DNA from: RYN-230 sp963718305
Lineage (GTDB): Bacteria > Actinomycetota > Actinomycetes > Streptosporangiales > Streptosporangiaceae
Assembly: GCA_963718305.1 (NCBI GenBank)
Contig: CAVQZG010000020.1
Span: forward strand, 434,001 to 498,000
DNA: 64,000 bases
Direction of reading: 5' to 3'
The notes beneath the pieces were generated by a model. It ran no database searches. It was given only the letters and a program-made list of their open reading frames with translations, and was not told the DNA's origin. Of the stretch, positions 27,158 through 36,241 are shown piece after piece; the first letter of the stretch is position 1; each line of letters starts with the position of its first letter. A program made the position numbers and the translations under genes.

Positions 27158-28720
27158 TCAGCCGACGAGTTCGGCGGCCGGGGTCTCGGCGTCGCCCGGG
27201 GCGGTGTGCCCGCGCAGCGGCACCTCCTTGATGAACCAGGCCAGGACGAAGGCCAGCGCGGCCGCCGGGATGGCCCACAGGAACACCCCGTGAATCGCGT
27301 ACGAGACGGCGTAGTACACGTCGTGCTGGATGGCCGCGGGCAGCGACCGGACCGTGGCCGGGTCGAACTGGCCGCCGCTGGTGGACAGGTGCACGCCGGG
27401 CGACACCGTGGTCATCGCGTCGGCCAGCCGCCGGGCGAAGATGGCCCCGAACGCCGACACCCCGATCGACCCGCCGATCTGCTGGAAGAACAGCCGTGAG
27501 CTGCTGGCCACGCCGATGTCGCGGAGCTCCACGCTGTTCTGCGCGATCAGCGTGGTCATCTGCATGAGGAAGCCCATGCCCAGGCCCAGCACCACCATGT
27601 ACAGGCCGGAGGTCACCCGGCTGGTGTCCACCCCCAGCAGGGACAGCAGCCACATGCCGATGGTCATGCCCGCCGCGCCGAGGATCGGCAGCGCCTTGTA
27701 CCGGCCGGTCCGGGTGGTGATCTGGCCCGCGATCAGCGAGGTGATCATCACGCCGACCATCATGGGCGTGAGCAGCAGGCCGCTGACGGTCGGCGAGGCG
27801 CCCTGCACGGTCTGCTGGTACAGCGGCAGGAACGTGATCGCGCCGAACATGGCCAGGCCGGCCAGGAAGCTGAGCCCGCTCACCACCGCGAAGTTCCGGT
27901 TCCGGAACAGGTGCAGCGGCAGGATCGGCTCGGCCGCGCGCGCCTCGATCATGATGAACAGGGCCACGGTCACCACGGCCAGGCCGCCCAGGCCGAGGAT
28001 CTGCGGCGACGCCCAGGCGTACTGGCTGCCGCCCCAGGTGGAGACGAGCACGACCGCGGTGGTGGCCACGGCCAGGACCAGCGCACCCAGGTAGTCCACC
28101 CGGTGCTCGACGCGGCGCCGGGGCAGGTGCAGGGTGGCGGCCAGGTACGCCAGGGCCACGCCGCCGAGCGGCAGGTTGATGTAGAAGATCCAGCGCCAGG
28201 AGAAGGTGTCGGTGATCCACCCGCCCAGCAGCGGGCCGCCGATGGTGGCGACCATCATCACGGCCATGATGTAGCCCATGTACTGGCCCCGCTCGCGGGG
28301 CGAGACCAGGTCCCCGATGATCGCGATGGCGCTGACCATCAGGCCGCCCGCGCCGAGTCCCTGGATGGCCCGGAACGTGATGAGCTGGGCCATGGACTGG
28401 GACAGCCCGGCCGCCGCGGAACCGGCCAGGAAAATCACGATGGCCGCCATGAACAGCTTCTTGCGGCCGTACATGTCGCCGAGCTTCCCGTACAGCGGGG
28501 TGGTGATGGTCGACGCGAGCACGTAGGCGGTGACCACCCAGGACAGGTGCGCGACGCCGCCCAGGCTGCCCACGATGCGGGGCAGCGCGGTGCCCACGAT
28601 GAGCTGGTCGAGCATGGCCAGCATGATGGCCAGGAGCAGGCCCGGCAGCACCACGAGCACCTCGCGGCGCATCTTCATGCCGCCCTGTGGCGCGGTTGGC
28701 GCGGCTTGCGTGTCTGTCAT
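27158..28720 (-). CDS. DHA2-family (EmrB/QacA) multidrug exporter
   Basis: This 520-residue MFS exporter has fourteen predicted spans. It has motif D1 (MLDQLIVGTALPRIVGSLGG), motif A (GKLGDMYGRKKLFM) and motif C in TM5 (GPLLGGWITDTFSWRWIFYINLPLG), all typical of drug:proton antiporters. ATG 28720 is used; GTG 28732 would add four residues. It is divergent from a TetR regulator with matched operator halves between them. The drug range is not predictable. Confidence 0.94.
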   Translation of the reverse strand: MTDTQAAPTAPQGGMKMRREVLVVLPGLLLAIMLAMLDQLIVGTALPRIVGSLGGVAHLSWVVTAYVLASTITTPLYGKLGDMYGRKKLFMAAIVIFLAGSAAAGLSQSMAQLITFRAIQGLGAGGLMVSAIAIIGDLVSPRERGQYMGYIMAVMMVATIGGPLLGGWITDTFSWRWIFYINLPLGGVALAYLAATLHLPRRRVEHRVDYLGALVLAVATTAVVLVSTWGGSQYAWASPQILGLGGLAVVTVALFIMIEARAAEPILPLHLFRNRNFAVVSGLSFLAGLAMFGAITFLPLYQQTVQGASPTVSGLLLTPMMVGVMITSLIAGQITTRTGRYKALPILGAAGMTIGMWLLSLLGVDTSRVTSGLYMVVLGLGMGFLMQMTTLIAQNSVELRDIGVASSSRLFFQQIGGSIGVSAFGAIFARRLADAMTTVSPGVHLSTSGGQFDPATVRSLPAAIQHDVYYAVSYAIHGVFLWAIPAAALAFVLAWFIKEVPLRGHTAPGDAETPAAELVG

Positions 28721-28759
28721 GCCCGACCCCACTGAAGCTTGGCTACGCTGCCGATGACT

Positions 28760-28828
28760 ACTTACTTGCCGACCGGCTAGTATGACGGAGCCAGGCTAAG
28801 ACGCCAACTAACCGGGCGTCAAGTAAGT
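28760..28828. promoter_or_regulatory. Paired operators between drug exporter and TetR regulator
   Basis: ACTTACTTG (28760-28768) and its exact reverse complement CAAGTAAGT (28820-28828) lie on the exporter side and the regulator side of the intergenic region. The right copy is eight bases from the regulator's ribosome binding site. They look like one site per promoter, for repression of both genes. Confidence 0.62.
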
Positions 28829-28846
28829 TTAGCGAGAGGAGGGCCA

Positions 28847-29466
28847 GTGAGTGCGGAGCCGGTCCGGGTGAAGGCGCCCAGGGGTGACACCCGGGAGCGG
28901 ATCCAGTCCGTGGCCCTCGAACTGTTCGCGGAGCACGGCTACGAGAAGACCTCGCTGCGGGAGATCGCCGAGCGGCTCGACGTCACCAAGGCCGCCCTCT
29001 ACTACCACTTCAAGTCCAAAGAGGACATCGTCCGCAGCTTCACCGAGGACTACGTGACCGACCTGGACGCGCTCATCGCCTGGGGCGCCGCGCAGCCGCC
29101 CACCGAGGAGACCCGGGGCCTCCTGCTCGACCGCTACAGCCGGATCGTCGGCCATCGCCTGGGCGTGATGCGGTTCCTGGAGCAGAACCAGGCCGCCGTG
29201 CACCAGCTGATGAGCCGAGGGCCAGCGGGACCGCAAGAAGCTGTTCCGGACCCAGTTCGAGACGCCTGCGCGATCTGCTGGCCGGGCCGGACGCCCCGCT
29301 GCGGGACCGGGTCCGGGCGTCGGTGGCCGTGGTCTCGGTGGGCATCTCGTGCCTGCTGTTCGAGAAGGACGCCGGCGCCCCGGGCGAACTGCACGACATC
29401 GTCCTCGAGACGGCCTGCGAGCTGGCCGGGGTCAAGCCTCCGGTGGCTGAGCAGACCGCGAGTTAG
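28847..29466 (+). pseudogene. TetR-family regulator with two apparent frameshifts
   Basis: The helix-turn-helix is intact (GYEKTSLREIAERLDVTKAALYYHFKSKEDI), and GTG 28847 has AGGAGG four bases upstream. The ligand domain reads correctly only if one C is removed at 29215-29216 (giving LMSEGQRDRKKLFRTQFETL) and one at 29265-29266 (giving RDLLAGPDAPLRDRVRASVAVV ... LHDIVLETACELAGV). The corrected protein has 205 residues and stops at TAG 29466. Two extra C in C pairs within 50 bases are more likely base-calling errors than decay. It is divergent from the DHA2 exporter, which it presumably represses. Confidence 0.82.
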
Positions 29467-29933
29467 CGCCCGCAACCGCGTCCACCAGCGGCAGCACCCG
29501 GTAGGGCAGCGGGCGTGGCCAGCGCGATCACCGTGGAGGCCCGCTCCACCCCGGCCACGTCCACGATCGCGTCGATGACCCGCTGCAGGTCGGCGTTGGT
29601 CCGGGCCACCACCCGGCACAGCATGTCGCTGGACCCGGTGATCGTGTGCGCCTCCAGCACCTCCGGGATCGCGGCCAGCCGCCCGGCCACCGGGTCGTGC
29701 CCGCCCGGCTGGCGGATCTCCAGCGTGACGAAGGCCGTCACGCCGTGCCCCAGGGCCACCGGGTCCACGTCCGGGCCGTACCCGGTGATCACCCCGCGGG
29801 CGTGCAGCCGGTCCAGCCGGGCCTGGACGGTGCCGCGGGCCACGCTGAGCCGGCGCGAGGCCTCCAGCACCCCGACCCGGGGTTCGGCGGCCAGCAGGCC
29901 GATGAGCCGGGCATCCAGGCTGTCGATCATCAC
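29463..29933 (-). CDS. Lrp/AsnC-family regulator
   Basis: This 156-residue feast/famine regulator has the N-terminal helix-turn-helix (LIGLLAAEPRVGVLEASRRLSVARGTVQARLDRL) and the RAM ligand/oligomer domain (VTAFVTLEIRQPG, EVLEAHTITGSSDMLCRVVARTNADLQRVI). The GTG 29933 start has AGGAGG upstream. A GGG run at 29511-29513 may be one base too long: without it the tail reads LATPLPYRVLPLVDAVAG and ends at 29432, closer to the family. It is divergent from 4-hydroxyphenylpyruvate dioxygenase and probably controls that gene in response to an aromatic amino acid. Confidence 0.9.
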   Translation of the reverse strand: MMIDSLDARLIGLLAAEPRVGVLEASRRLSVARGTVQARLDRLHARGVITGYGPDVDPVALGHGVTAFVTLEIRQPGGHDPVAGRLAAIPEVLEAHTITGSSDMLCRVVARTNADLQRVIDAIVDVAGVERASTVIALATPAALPGAAAGGRGCGR

Positions 29934-29985
29934 GGTGCACCTCCTGGGTCACCAGCCGCGGGGAACTCCAGGCATGGTGTACAGC

Positions 29986-30006
29986 TTTACGAGAGATAGG
30001 CGTAAA
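29986..30006. promoter_or_regulatory. Inverted repeat between lrp-type gene and hppD
   Basis: TTTACG (29986-29991) and CGTAAA (30001-30006) are exact reverse complements in an unusually AT-rich stretch (29980-30050). Lrp proteins prefer such AT-rich dyads, so this is a candidate operator shared by the two divergent genes. Confidence 0.45.
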
Positions 30007-30106
30007 TGAATATACAAGATGTGTAGTAAATAAAGAGAGTGTTGCACAGTCTGCCGTACCCGGCGGATGCTGCTGGCATCATCAGCCAACGCACGGGGAG
30101 CATGCC

Positions 30107-31207
30107 ATGAGCGCCACAGATGAGTTCCCGGTCACCGGCATGGACGCGGTGGTCTTCGCCGTGGGCAACGCGCGGCAGGCCGCGCACTACTACTCGTCCG
30201 CGTTCGGGATGCGCTGCGTGGCCTACCGCGGCCCGGAGACCGGATGCCGCGACGAGACCACGTACGTGCTCGAATCCGGCCAGGCGCGGTTCGTGCTGCG
30301 CGGCCCGGTGCGGCCCGGCACGGCCCTGGCCCGGCACCACGCCCAGCACGGCGACGGGGTGATCGATCTGGCCCTGGGCGTGCAGTCCGCGGAGTCCGCC
30401 TACGATTACGCCACCCGCCACGGCGCCCGCGGCCTGGCTGAGCCGCGGATCGTGGAGGACGAGCAGGGCAAGGTGGTGCTGGCCGCCATCGCGGCCTACG
30501 GGGACACCCAGCACACGCTGGTGGAGCGGTCCTCCTACAGCGGCCCGTACCTGCCCGGGTACCAGGCGGCCCGGCCCATCGTGGCCCCGCCGGCCCAGCC
30601 GCTGTTCACCGCGATCGACCACTGCGTGGGCAACGTGGAACTGGGCCGGATGGACGAGTGGGTGGGCTTCTACCAGCGGGTGATGGGCTTCACGAACATG
30701 AAGGAGTTCGTCGGCGACGACATCGCCACCGAGTACTCCGCGCTGATGAGCAAGGTGGTCGCGGACGGCTCGCGGACGGTCAAGTTCCCCATCAACGAGC
30801 CCGCGGCGGGCAAGAAGAAGTCCCAGATCGACGAGTACCTGGAGTTCTACGGCGGGCCCGGGGTCCAGCACATCGCGCTGGCCTGCGACGACATCGTGGA
30901 CACGGTGCGGACCATGAAGGCCGCGGGCGTGGAGTTCCTGGACACGCCGGACAGCTACTACGACACCCTCGGCGAGTGGGCCGGGGCGACCCGGGTGGCC
31001 GTGGAGACCATGCGTGAGCTGCGCATCCTGGCCGACCGGGACGAGGACGGCTACCTGCTGCAGATCTTCACCAAGCCGGTGCAGGACCGGCCCACGGTGT
31101 TCTTCGAGCTGATCGAGCGGCACGGCTCGGACGGCTTCGGCAAGGGCAACTTCAAGGCGCTGTTCGAGGCGATCGAGCGGGAGCAGGCCCGGCGCGGCAA
31201 CCTGTAA
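30107..31207 (+). CDS. hppD: 4-hydroxyphenylpyruvate dioxygenase
   Basis: This 366-residue Fe(II) enzyme converts 4-hydroxyphenylpyruvate to homogentisate in tyrosine breakdown. It has two vicinal-oxygen-chelate domains. The three iron ligands are visible: His in FTAIDHCVGNVE, His in GPGVQHIALACDD, and Glu in PTVFFELIERHG. The substrate pocket segment GFGKGNFKALFEAIE closes the C-terminus. The neighbouring Lrp-type regulator is the likely controller. Homogentisate dioxygenase is not adjacent. Confidence 0.97.
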   Translation: MSATDEFPVTGMDAVVFAVGNARQAAHYYSSAFGMRCVAYRGPETGCRDETTYVLESGQARFVLRGPVRPGTALARHHAQHGDGVIDLALGVQSAESAYDYATRHGARGLAEPRIVEDEQGKVVLAAIAAYGDTQHTLVERSSYSGPYLPGYQAARPIVAPPAQPLFTAIDHCVGNVELGRMDEWVGFYQRVMGFTNMKEFVGDDIATEYSALMSKVVADGSRTVKFPINEPAAGKKKSQIDEYLEFYGGPGVQHIALACDDIVDTVRTMKAAGVEFLDTPDSYYDTLGEWAGATRVAVETMRELRILADRDEDGYLLQIFTKPVQDRPTVFFELIERHGSDGFGKGNFKALFEAIEREQARRGNL

Positions 31208-31239
31208 CGCCGGCCAGCGGCTGATTCACCGGGACAGGC

Positions 31240-32460
31240 TCACCGGAACATCAGGTGGTAGCCGTCCTGGCGGAGCTGGCTGATCACGTCGTCGCAGTGC
31301 GCGGGGCCGCGGGTCTCGACCTGCAGCAGCACCTCGACCTCGTCCACCCGCAGCCGCGGCGTGACCCGCTCGTGCATCACGTCGAGCACGTTCGCGCCCA
31401 GGCCGGCCACCGCGCCCAGCAGGCCGGCCAGCGCGCCGGGACGGTCCGGGATCCGGCACCGGAAGGTCAGGTAGCGGCCGGCCGCGGCCAGGCCGTGCCG
31501 CAGCACCTTGGCCAGCAGCAGCGGGTCGATGTTGCCGCCGGACAGCACGGCCACCACCGGCGGCTCGAACATGCCGGCGTTCTCCATCAGGCCGGCCACG
31601 GCGGCCGCCCCGGCCGGCTCGACCACCTGCTTGGCGCGCTCCAGGCACAGCAGCAGCGCCCGGGACAGGCTCTCCTCGGACACGGTCAGCACGTGATCGG
31701 CGAACTTGGAGATGATCCCGAACGGGATCTCCCCGGGCTGGCAGACCGCGATGCCGTCGGCCATGGTCGCGGCGGGCTGCACCCGGACCGGGTGGCCGGC
31801 CGCCAGTGAGGCCGGGTAGGCCGCGACCGCCTCGGCCTGCACGCCGACCAGGGCGATAGACGGGTCCGCGGACTTGATCGCGACGGTGACCCCGGCGGCC
31901 ACGCCGCCCCCGCCGACCGGGATCGCGACGGTGCGGACCTGCGGGCACTGCTCCAGGATCTCCAGGCCGAGGGTGCCCTGGCCCGCGACGATGTCCGGGT
32001 GATCGAACGGGTGGATGAGCACCGCGCCGGTTTCGGCCGCGTACTCGCGCGCGTACTCCACCGCGTCGTCCACGGTCGCGCCGCGGGAGATGATCTCTGC
32101 CCCGTAGCCCCGGGTCGCCTCGATCTTGGGCAGCTGGGCACCCTCCGGCATGATCACGGTGGCCTTCACGCCGAGCAGCGCGGCCGCGAACGCCACCCCC
32201 TGGGCGTGGTTGCCGGCGCTGGCCGCCACCACGCCCCTGGCCCGTTCCGCTTCGCTGAGCCGGGAGATCCGGAAATAACCACCGCGGGCCTTGAACGAGC
32301 CGGTGCGCTGCAGGTTCTCGCACTTGAGGAACACAGGTCCGCCGAGCCGCTCGGACAGCACCCGGGAGTGCAGCAGCGGGGTCGGCGGCAGGATCTCGCG
32401 TATTACCTCGCGAGCGGCGGCCACGTCGTCGGCGCTCACGGTGGGGGAGGTCATCGCCAT
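31240..32460 (-). CDS. ilvA: Threonine ammonia-lyase
   Basis: This 406-residue PLP enzyme deaminates threonine to 2-oxobutanoate for isoleucine synthesis or catabolism. The PLP lysine is in GSFKARGGYF, the phosphate loop is GGGGVAAG, and SAGNHAQGVAFAA binds the cofactor carboxylate. A C-terminal ACT-like domain (FRCRIPDRPGALAGLLGAVAGLGANVLDVMHER) suggests allosteric control. ATG 32460 is used; longer frames upstream run into tandem repeats and are rejected. It is divergent from the MoxR ATPase. Serine deamination is a possible second activity. Confidence 0.94.
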   Translation of the reverse strand: MAMTSPTVSADDVAAAREVIREILPPTPLLHSRVLSERLGGPVFLKCENLQRTGSFKARGGYFRISRLSEAERARGVVAASAGNHAQGVAFAAALLGVKATVIMPEGAQLPKIEATRGYGAEIISRGATVDDAVEYAREYAAETGAVLIHPFDHPDIVAGQGTLGLEILEQCPQVRTVAIPVGGGGVAAGVTVAIKSADPSIALVGVQAEAVAAYPASLAAGHPVRVQPAATMADGIAVCQPGEIPFGIISKFADHVLTVSEESLSRALLLCLERAKQVVEPAGAAAVAGLMENAGMFEPPVVAVLSGGNIDPLLLAKVLRHGLAAAGRYLTFRCRIPDRPGALAGLLGAVAGLGANVLDVMHERVTPRLRVDEVEVLLQVETRGPAHCDDVISQLRQDGYHLMFR

Positions 32461-32485
32461 CCCTGCAGTGTCGCACCAGCGCGCC

Positions 32486-32577
32486 CGTGGCCGGGATGCC
32501 CCATGGTCATATGGCCTGCGGCCGGGATGCCGCGGCCGGGATGCCCGTGGTCGAGATGCCCCGTGGTCAAGATGCGG
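32486..32577. repeat. Degenerate short tandem repeat between ilvA and the MoxR gene
   Basis: Units of 14-16 bases built on GTGG(C/T)C-GGGATGCC recur five times between the divergent starts, for example CGTGGCCGGGATGCCC at 32486-32501 and GTGGTCGAGATGCCCC from 32547. Unit length and sequence vary, so it looks like a decayed minisatellite. Confidence 0.65.
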
Positions 32578-32608
32578 AGCGCGGGAACATGGACGTAGTG
32601 TCGAAAGA

Positions 32609-34057
32609 GTGCAGCCAGACAACGAGACTTATGCAGCCGACGGAACCCCGCCCCGCCCCGCCGCCACCACCCTGGGCGCGCTGCGCGCCAGCGGGCACGA
32701 GATCGAGACCGTTAAAGAGGAGCTCCGGCGCAACCTGCTGGCCAGGATGCGCGCCGGAGAAGAAAGGTTTCCCGGCATCGTCGGATTCGACCAGACGGTG
32801 CTCCCCCACGTGGAGCGGGCCCTGCTGGCCGGCCACGACACGATCCTGCTGGGCGAGCGCGGCCAGGGGAAGACGCGCCTGATCCGGACCCTGTCCGTCC
32901 TGCTCGACGAGTGGACGCCCGCGGTCGCGGGCTGTGAGATCAACGACCACCCCTACCAGCCGGTCTGCGCGCGCTGCCAGCGCCTGGCCGCGGAGCAGGG
33001 CGACGACCTGCCGGTCACGTGGCGGCACCGCAGCGAGCGCTACGGCGAGAAGCTGGCCACCCCGGACACCAGCGTGGGCGACCTGATCGGCGACATCGAC
33101 CCGGTCAAGGTGGCCGAGGGCCGGACGCTGGGTGACCCGGAGACGATCCACTTCGGCCTGGTACCGCGGACCAACCGCGGCATCTTCTGCCTCAACGAGC
33201 TTCCCGACCTGGCCGAGCGCATCCAGGTCGCCCTGCTCAACGTGCTGGAGGAACGGGACATCGGCGTGCGCGGCTACGCGCTGCGGCTGCCGCTGGACCT
33301 GATCCTGGTGGCCAGCGCCAACCCCGAGGACTACACCAACCGCGGCCGGATCATCACCCCGCTGAAGGACCGCTTCGGCGCGGAGATCCGCACCCACTAC
33401 CCGCTCACGCTGGACGAGGAACTCGCGCTGACCCAGCAGGAGGCGCTGGTCGCCTGGGACGGCGCCGACCCCGGCGCGGACCTGCCCGACCACCTGGTGG
33501 AGGTCATCGCGCGGTTCACCCGGCTGGTCCGGTCCTCCCCCGCGGTGGACTCGCGGTCCGGCGTCTCGGCCCGGTTCGCGATCGCCGCGGCCGAGTCCGT
33601 GGCCGCCTCCGCGGTGCGGCGGGCCGCGCTGACCGGGGAGGCACAGCCGGTGGCCCGGATCTGCGACCTGCCGCCCGTCGTGAGCAGCCTGCGCGGCAAG
33701 GTGGAGTTCGAGGTCAGCGAGGAGGGCCGGGAGACCGAGGTCCTGGAGCACCTGCTCCGGCGGGCCATCGCCGACACGTTCCGGTCCCGGCTCGGCAGCG
33801 CCGACCTGAGCGGGCTGCTGGCCACCTTCGAGGAAGGCGGCTCGGTGGAGACCGGCGACCTGGTGCCCGCGGCCACGCTGCTGAACCGGATCGGCGAGGT
33901 CCCCGGCCTGGCCCGGATCATGGACCGGCTGGGCATGGACGGCGGCGAGTCGTTCGGCGAGGCCGCCGCGGCGCTGGAGTTCGCGCTGGAGGGGCTGTAC
34001 CTGATGCGGCGGCTGTCCAAGGACGTGATCGACGGCAGTGCGGTCTACCGCACATGA
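32609..34057 (+). CDS. MoxR/ChlI-type AAA+ ATPase
   Basis: This 482-residue AAA+ chaperone-like ATPase is related to the magnesium-chelatase I subunit. Walker A is GERGQGKTRLI, Walker B is IFCLNELPDL, and sensor 1 is ILVASANPEDYTNRGR. An insert with HPYQPVCARCQRL holds two cysteines. GTG 32609 is the likely start, with a weak GAAAG upstream. It overlaps the VWA gene by four bases (ATGA), so the two are translationally coupled and form a MoxR/VWA pair, thought to remodel or load metal into partner proteins. The partner is not known. Confidence 0.9.
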   Translation: MQPDNETYAADGTPPRPAATTLGALRASGHEIETVKEELRRNLLARMRAGEERFPGIVGFDQTVLPHVERALLAGHDTILLGERGQGKTRLIRTLSVLLDEWTPAVAGCEINDHPYQPVCARCQRLAAEQGDDLPVTWRHRSERYGEKLATPDTSVGDLIGDIDPVKVAEGRTLGDPETIHFGLVPRTNRGIFCLNELPDLAERIQVALLNVLEERDIGVRGYALRLPLDLILVASANPEDYTNRGRIITPLKDRFGAEIRTHYPLTLDEELALTQQEALVAWDGADPGADLPDHLVEVIARFTRLVRSSPAVDSRSGVSARFAIAAAESVAASAVRRAALTGEAQPVARICDLPPVVSSLRGKVEFEVSEEGRETEVLEHLLRRAIADTFRSRLGSADLSGLLATFEEGGSVETGDLVPAATLLNRIGEVPGLARIMDRLGMDGGESFGEAAAALEFALEGLYLMRRLSKDVIDGSAVYRT

Positions 34058-36024
34058 GTGGCTACCGGTACGGCGAGTATCACGACGGGCCCGATCCGCT
34101 GGCGGCGCCGTTCGACGCCCGCGGCGCCCTGGACGAACTGGGTGACGCGGTGCTGGACGGCGCGGACCCGTCCAGCGCCCTGCGTGACCTGCTGCGCCGC
34201 GGGGTGAACGGCCGCCGCGGCCTGGATGACCTGCTGCGCCGGGTTCGCGATCAGCAGCGCGAGATCCGCAGCCGCGGCCGGCTGGACGGCATCCTGGAGG
34301 AAGCGCGGGCCCTGCTGGACACCGCGGTCGGCCAGGAGCGGGCCGAGCTGTTCCCCGACCCCAGCGATGAGGCCCGGCTCCGCGAGGACGAGCTGGACGG
34401 GCTGCCGTCCGACACGGCCCAGGCCATCCGCAGGCTGGCCGACTACAACTGGCGCAGCCAGACCGCCCGGGAGACCTTCGAGCGGCTCAAGGACCTGCTC
34501 CGCAGCGAGGTCCTGGACAGCCAGTTCCGCGGCATGAAGGAAGTCCTGCAGCAGCCCGATCCGGAGGCCATGCAGCGGGTCAAGGACATGCTGGCTGACC
34601 TCAACCAGATGCTGGAGGCGGATGCCCGGGGCCAGCACACCCAGGCGGACTTCGACAGCTTCATGGACCGCTACGGCGAGATGTTCCCGGAGAACCCGCG
34701 CAACCTCGAGGAACTGGTGGACTCGCTGGTCCGCCGGGCCACCGCCGCGCAGCGGCTGCTCGGCTCGCTGACGGACGGGCAGCGTGACGAGCTGGCCGCG
34801 CTGATGGAGCAGACGCTGCAGGACGCCGGGCTGGCCGCGGAGATGTCCCGGCTGTCCGACGCGCTGCGGGCCCGGCGGCCAGAGATGGACCAGGCGGCCT
34901 GGTCGGGCGACCCGATGACCGGCGACCAGCCGCTCGGGCTGAGCGATGCCACCAGTGCCCTGGCCGACCTCGCTGACCTGGCCGACCTGGAGTCGGAGCT
35001 GCGCCAGGACTACCCCGGGGCCCGCCTCGACGACATCGACGAGGCCGCGGTCCGGCGCGCCCTGGGCCGCCAGGCCGTCGACGACATGGAGGCGCTCCGG
35101 CAGACCGAGCGCGAGCTGGAACGGCAGGGCTACCTGCAGCGCAACGCCGGCCAGCTGGAGCTCACCCCCAAGGCGGTGCGGCGGCTGGGCGAGACCGCGC
35201 TGCGCCGGGTCTTCGCGGACCTGCCGGAGGGCGGCTACGGGGATCACGAGCAACGGGACGCGGGGCAGGCCGGGGAGTACACCGGCGCCACCCGCCGCTG
35301 GCAGTTCGGCGACGAGCAGGCCATCGACGCGCCGGCCACGGTGCGCAACGCCCTGTTGCGGGAGGCCGGGACGGCCCGGGATGGCCAGTCCCCCGGGGTC
35401 CGGCTGTCCGGCCGCGACTTCGAGGTCGGCGAGACCCAGCGGCGGGCGTCGGCGGCCGTGTGCCTGCTGGTCGACCTGTCCTACTCGATGGCGCTGCGCG
35501 GCACGTGGGGCGCGGCCAAGCAGACCGCGCTGGCCCTGCACGCGCTGGTGCGCAGCCGGTTCCCGCAGGACTCCATCCAGGTCATCGGGTTCTCGAACTA
35601 CGCCAGGGAGCTGCGCGAGACCGACCTGGCCGGGCTGGGCTGGGACATGGTGCAGGGCACCAACCTGCACCACGCGCTGGTCCTGGCCGGCCGCTACCTG
35701 GACCGGCGTCCGGAGCACGACCCGGTGGTGCTCATCGTGACTGACGGCGAGCCCACCGCGCACCTGCGCCGGGATGGGCGATCCTGGTTCGACTGGCCGC
35801 CGGCGCCGGAGACGATCCAGCTCACCCTGGCCGAGGTGGACAAGATGACCCGGCGGCACGCGTCGCTGAACGTCTTCATGCTGGCCGAGGACGAGCGGCT
35901 GACCGACTTCGTGAACGAGGTGGCCCGGCGCAACGGCGGCCGCGTCCTGAACGCGGTGCCGGAACGGCTCGGCGAGTTCGTGGTCCGTGACTTCCTGCGG
36001 ACCCGCCGGGAGGCGCGCCGCTAG
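34054..36024 (+). CDS. VWA-domain protein, partner of the MoxR ATPase
   Basis: This 656-residue cytoplasmic protein begins with about 460 charged, helical residues (many DLLRR-, RDQQREIRSRG-type segments). It ends in a von Willebrand A domain with a full MIDAS: DLSYS (DxSxS, near residue 472), the middle Thr in GTNLHHAL, and IVTDGEPTAHL. No signal peptide or membrane span is present. The ATGA overlap with the upstream AAA+ gene indicates fixed stoichiometry, as in ChlI/ChlD and RavA/ViaA pairs. Its client is unknown. Confidence 0.9.
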   Translation: MSGYRYGEYHDGPDPLAAPFDARGALDELGDAVLDGADPSSALRDLLRRGVNGRRGLDDLLRRVRDQQREIRSRGRLDGILEEARALLDTAVGQERAELFPDPSDEARLREDELDGLPSDTAQAIRRLADYNWRSQTARETFERLKDLLRSEVLDSQFRGMKEVLQQPDPEAMQRVKDMLADLNQMLEADARGQHTQADFDSFMDRYGEMFPENPRNLEELVDSLVRRATAAQRLLGSLTDGQRDELAALMEQTLQDAGLAAEMSRLSDALRARRPEMDQAAWSGDPMTGDQPLGLSDATSALADLADLADLESELRQDYPGARLDDIDEAAVRRALGRQAVDDMEALRQTERELERQGYLQRNAGQLELTPKAVRRLGETALRRVFADLPEGGYGDHEQRDAGQAGEYTGATRRWQFGDEQAIDAPATVRNALLREAGTARDGQSPGVRLSGRDFEVGETQRRASAAVCLLVDLSYSMALRGTWGAAKQTALALHALVRSRFPQDSIQVIGFSNYARELRETDLAGLGWDMVQGTNLHHALVLAGRYLDRRPEHDPVVLIVTDGEPTAHLRRDGRSWFDWPPAPETIQLTLAEVDKMTRRHASLNVFMLAEDERLTDFVNEVARRNGGRVLNAVPERLGEFVVRDFLRTRREARR

Positions 36025-36241
36025 CTGCCCGGTGCTGGGCTGCACGCCGCTAGCTGCGCAGTGTTGGGCTACGGCGGCCCGGCGGACCGGGCGCCCGGAA
36101 AACGAGGGATAGATTTTGCTTTAGGGCTTTTCGGACGAGACGCAGCGGCCTGGATCTCGTAGTAGCGTTCGGCCGTTAAAGCTATGGGCGGGCCGAAGGG
36201 GTGGCAGCTGGCCAGGCCTGCATATCTCTTAGGAGGATCAC

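Noticed and set aside
32461..32622. N-terminal extensions of ilvA and of the MoxR gene through the repeat region
   Set aside because: Both would translate the same minisatellite on opposite strands; neither has homology there.
34045..36045. A 666-codon open frame antisense to the VWA gene
   Set aside because: The VWA protein has a full MIDAS and coupling to the ATPase gene; the antisense frame has no features.
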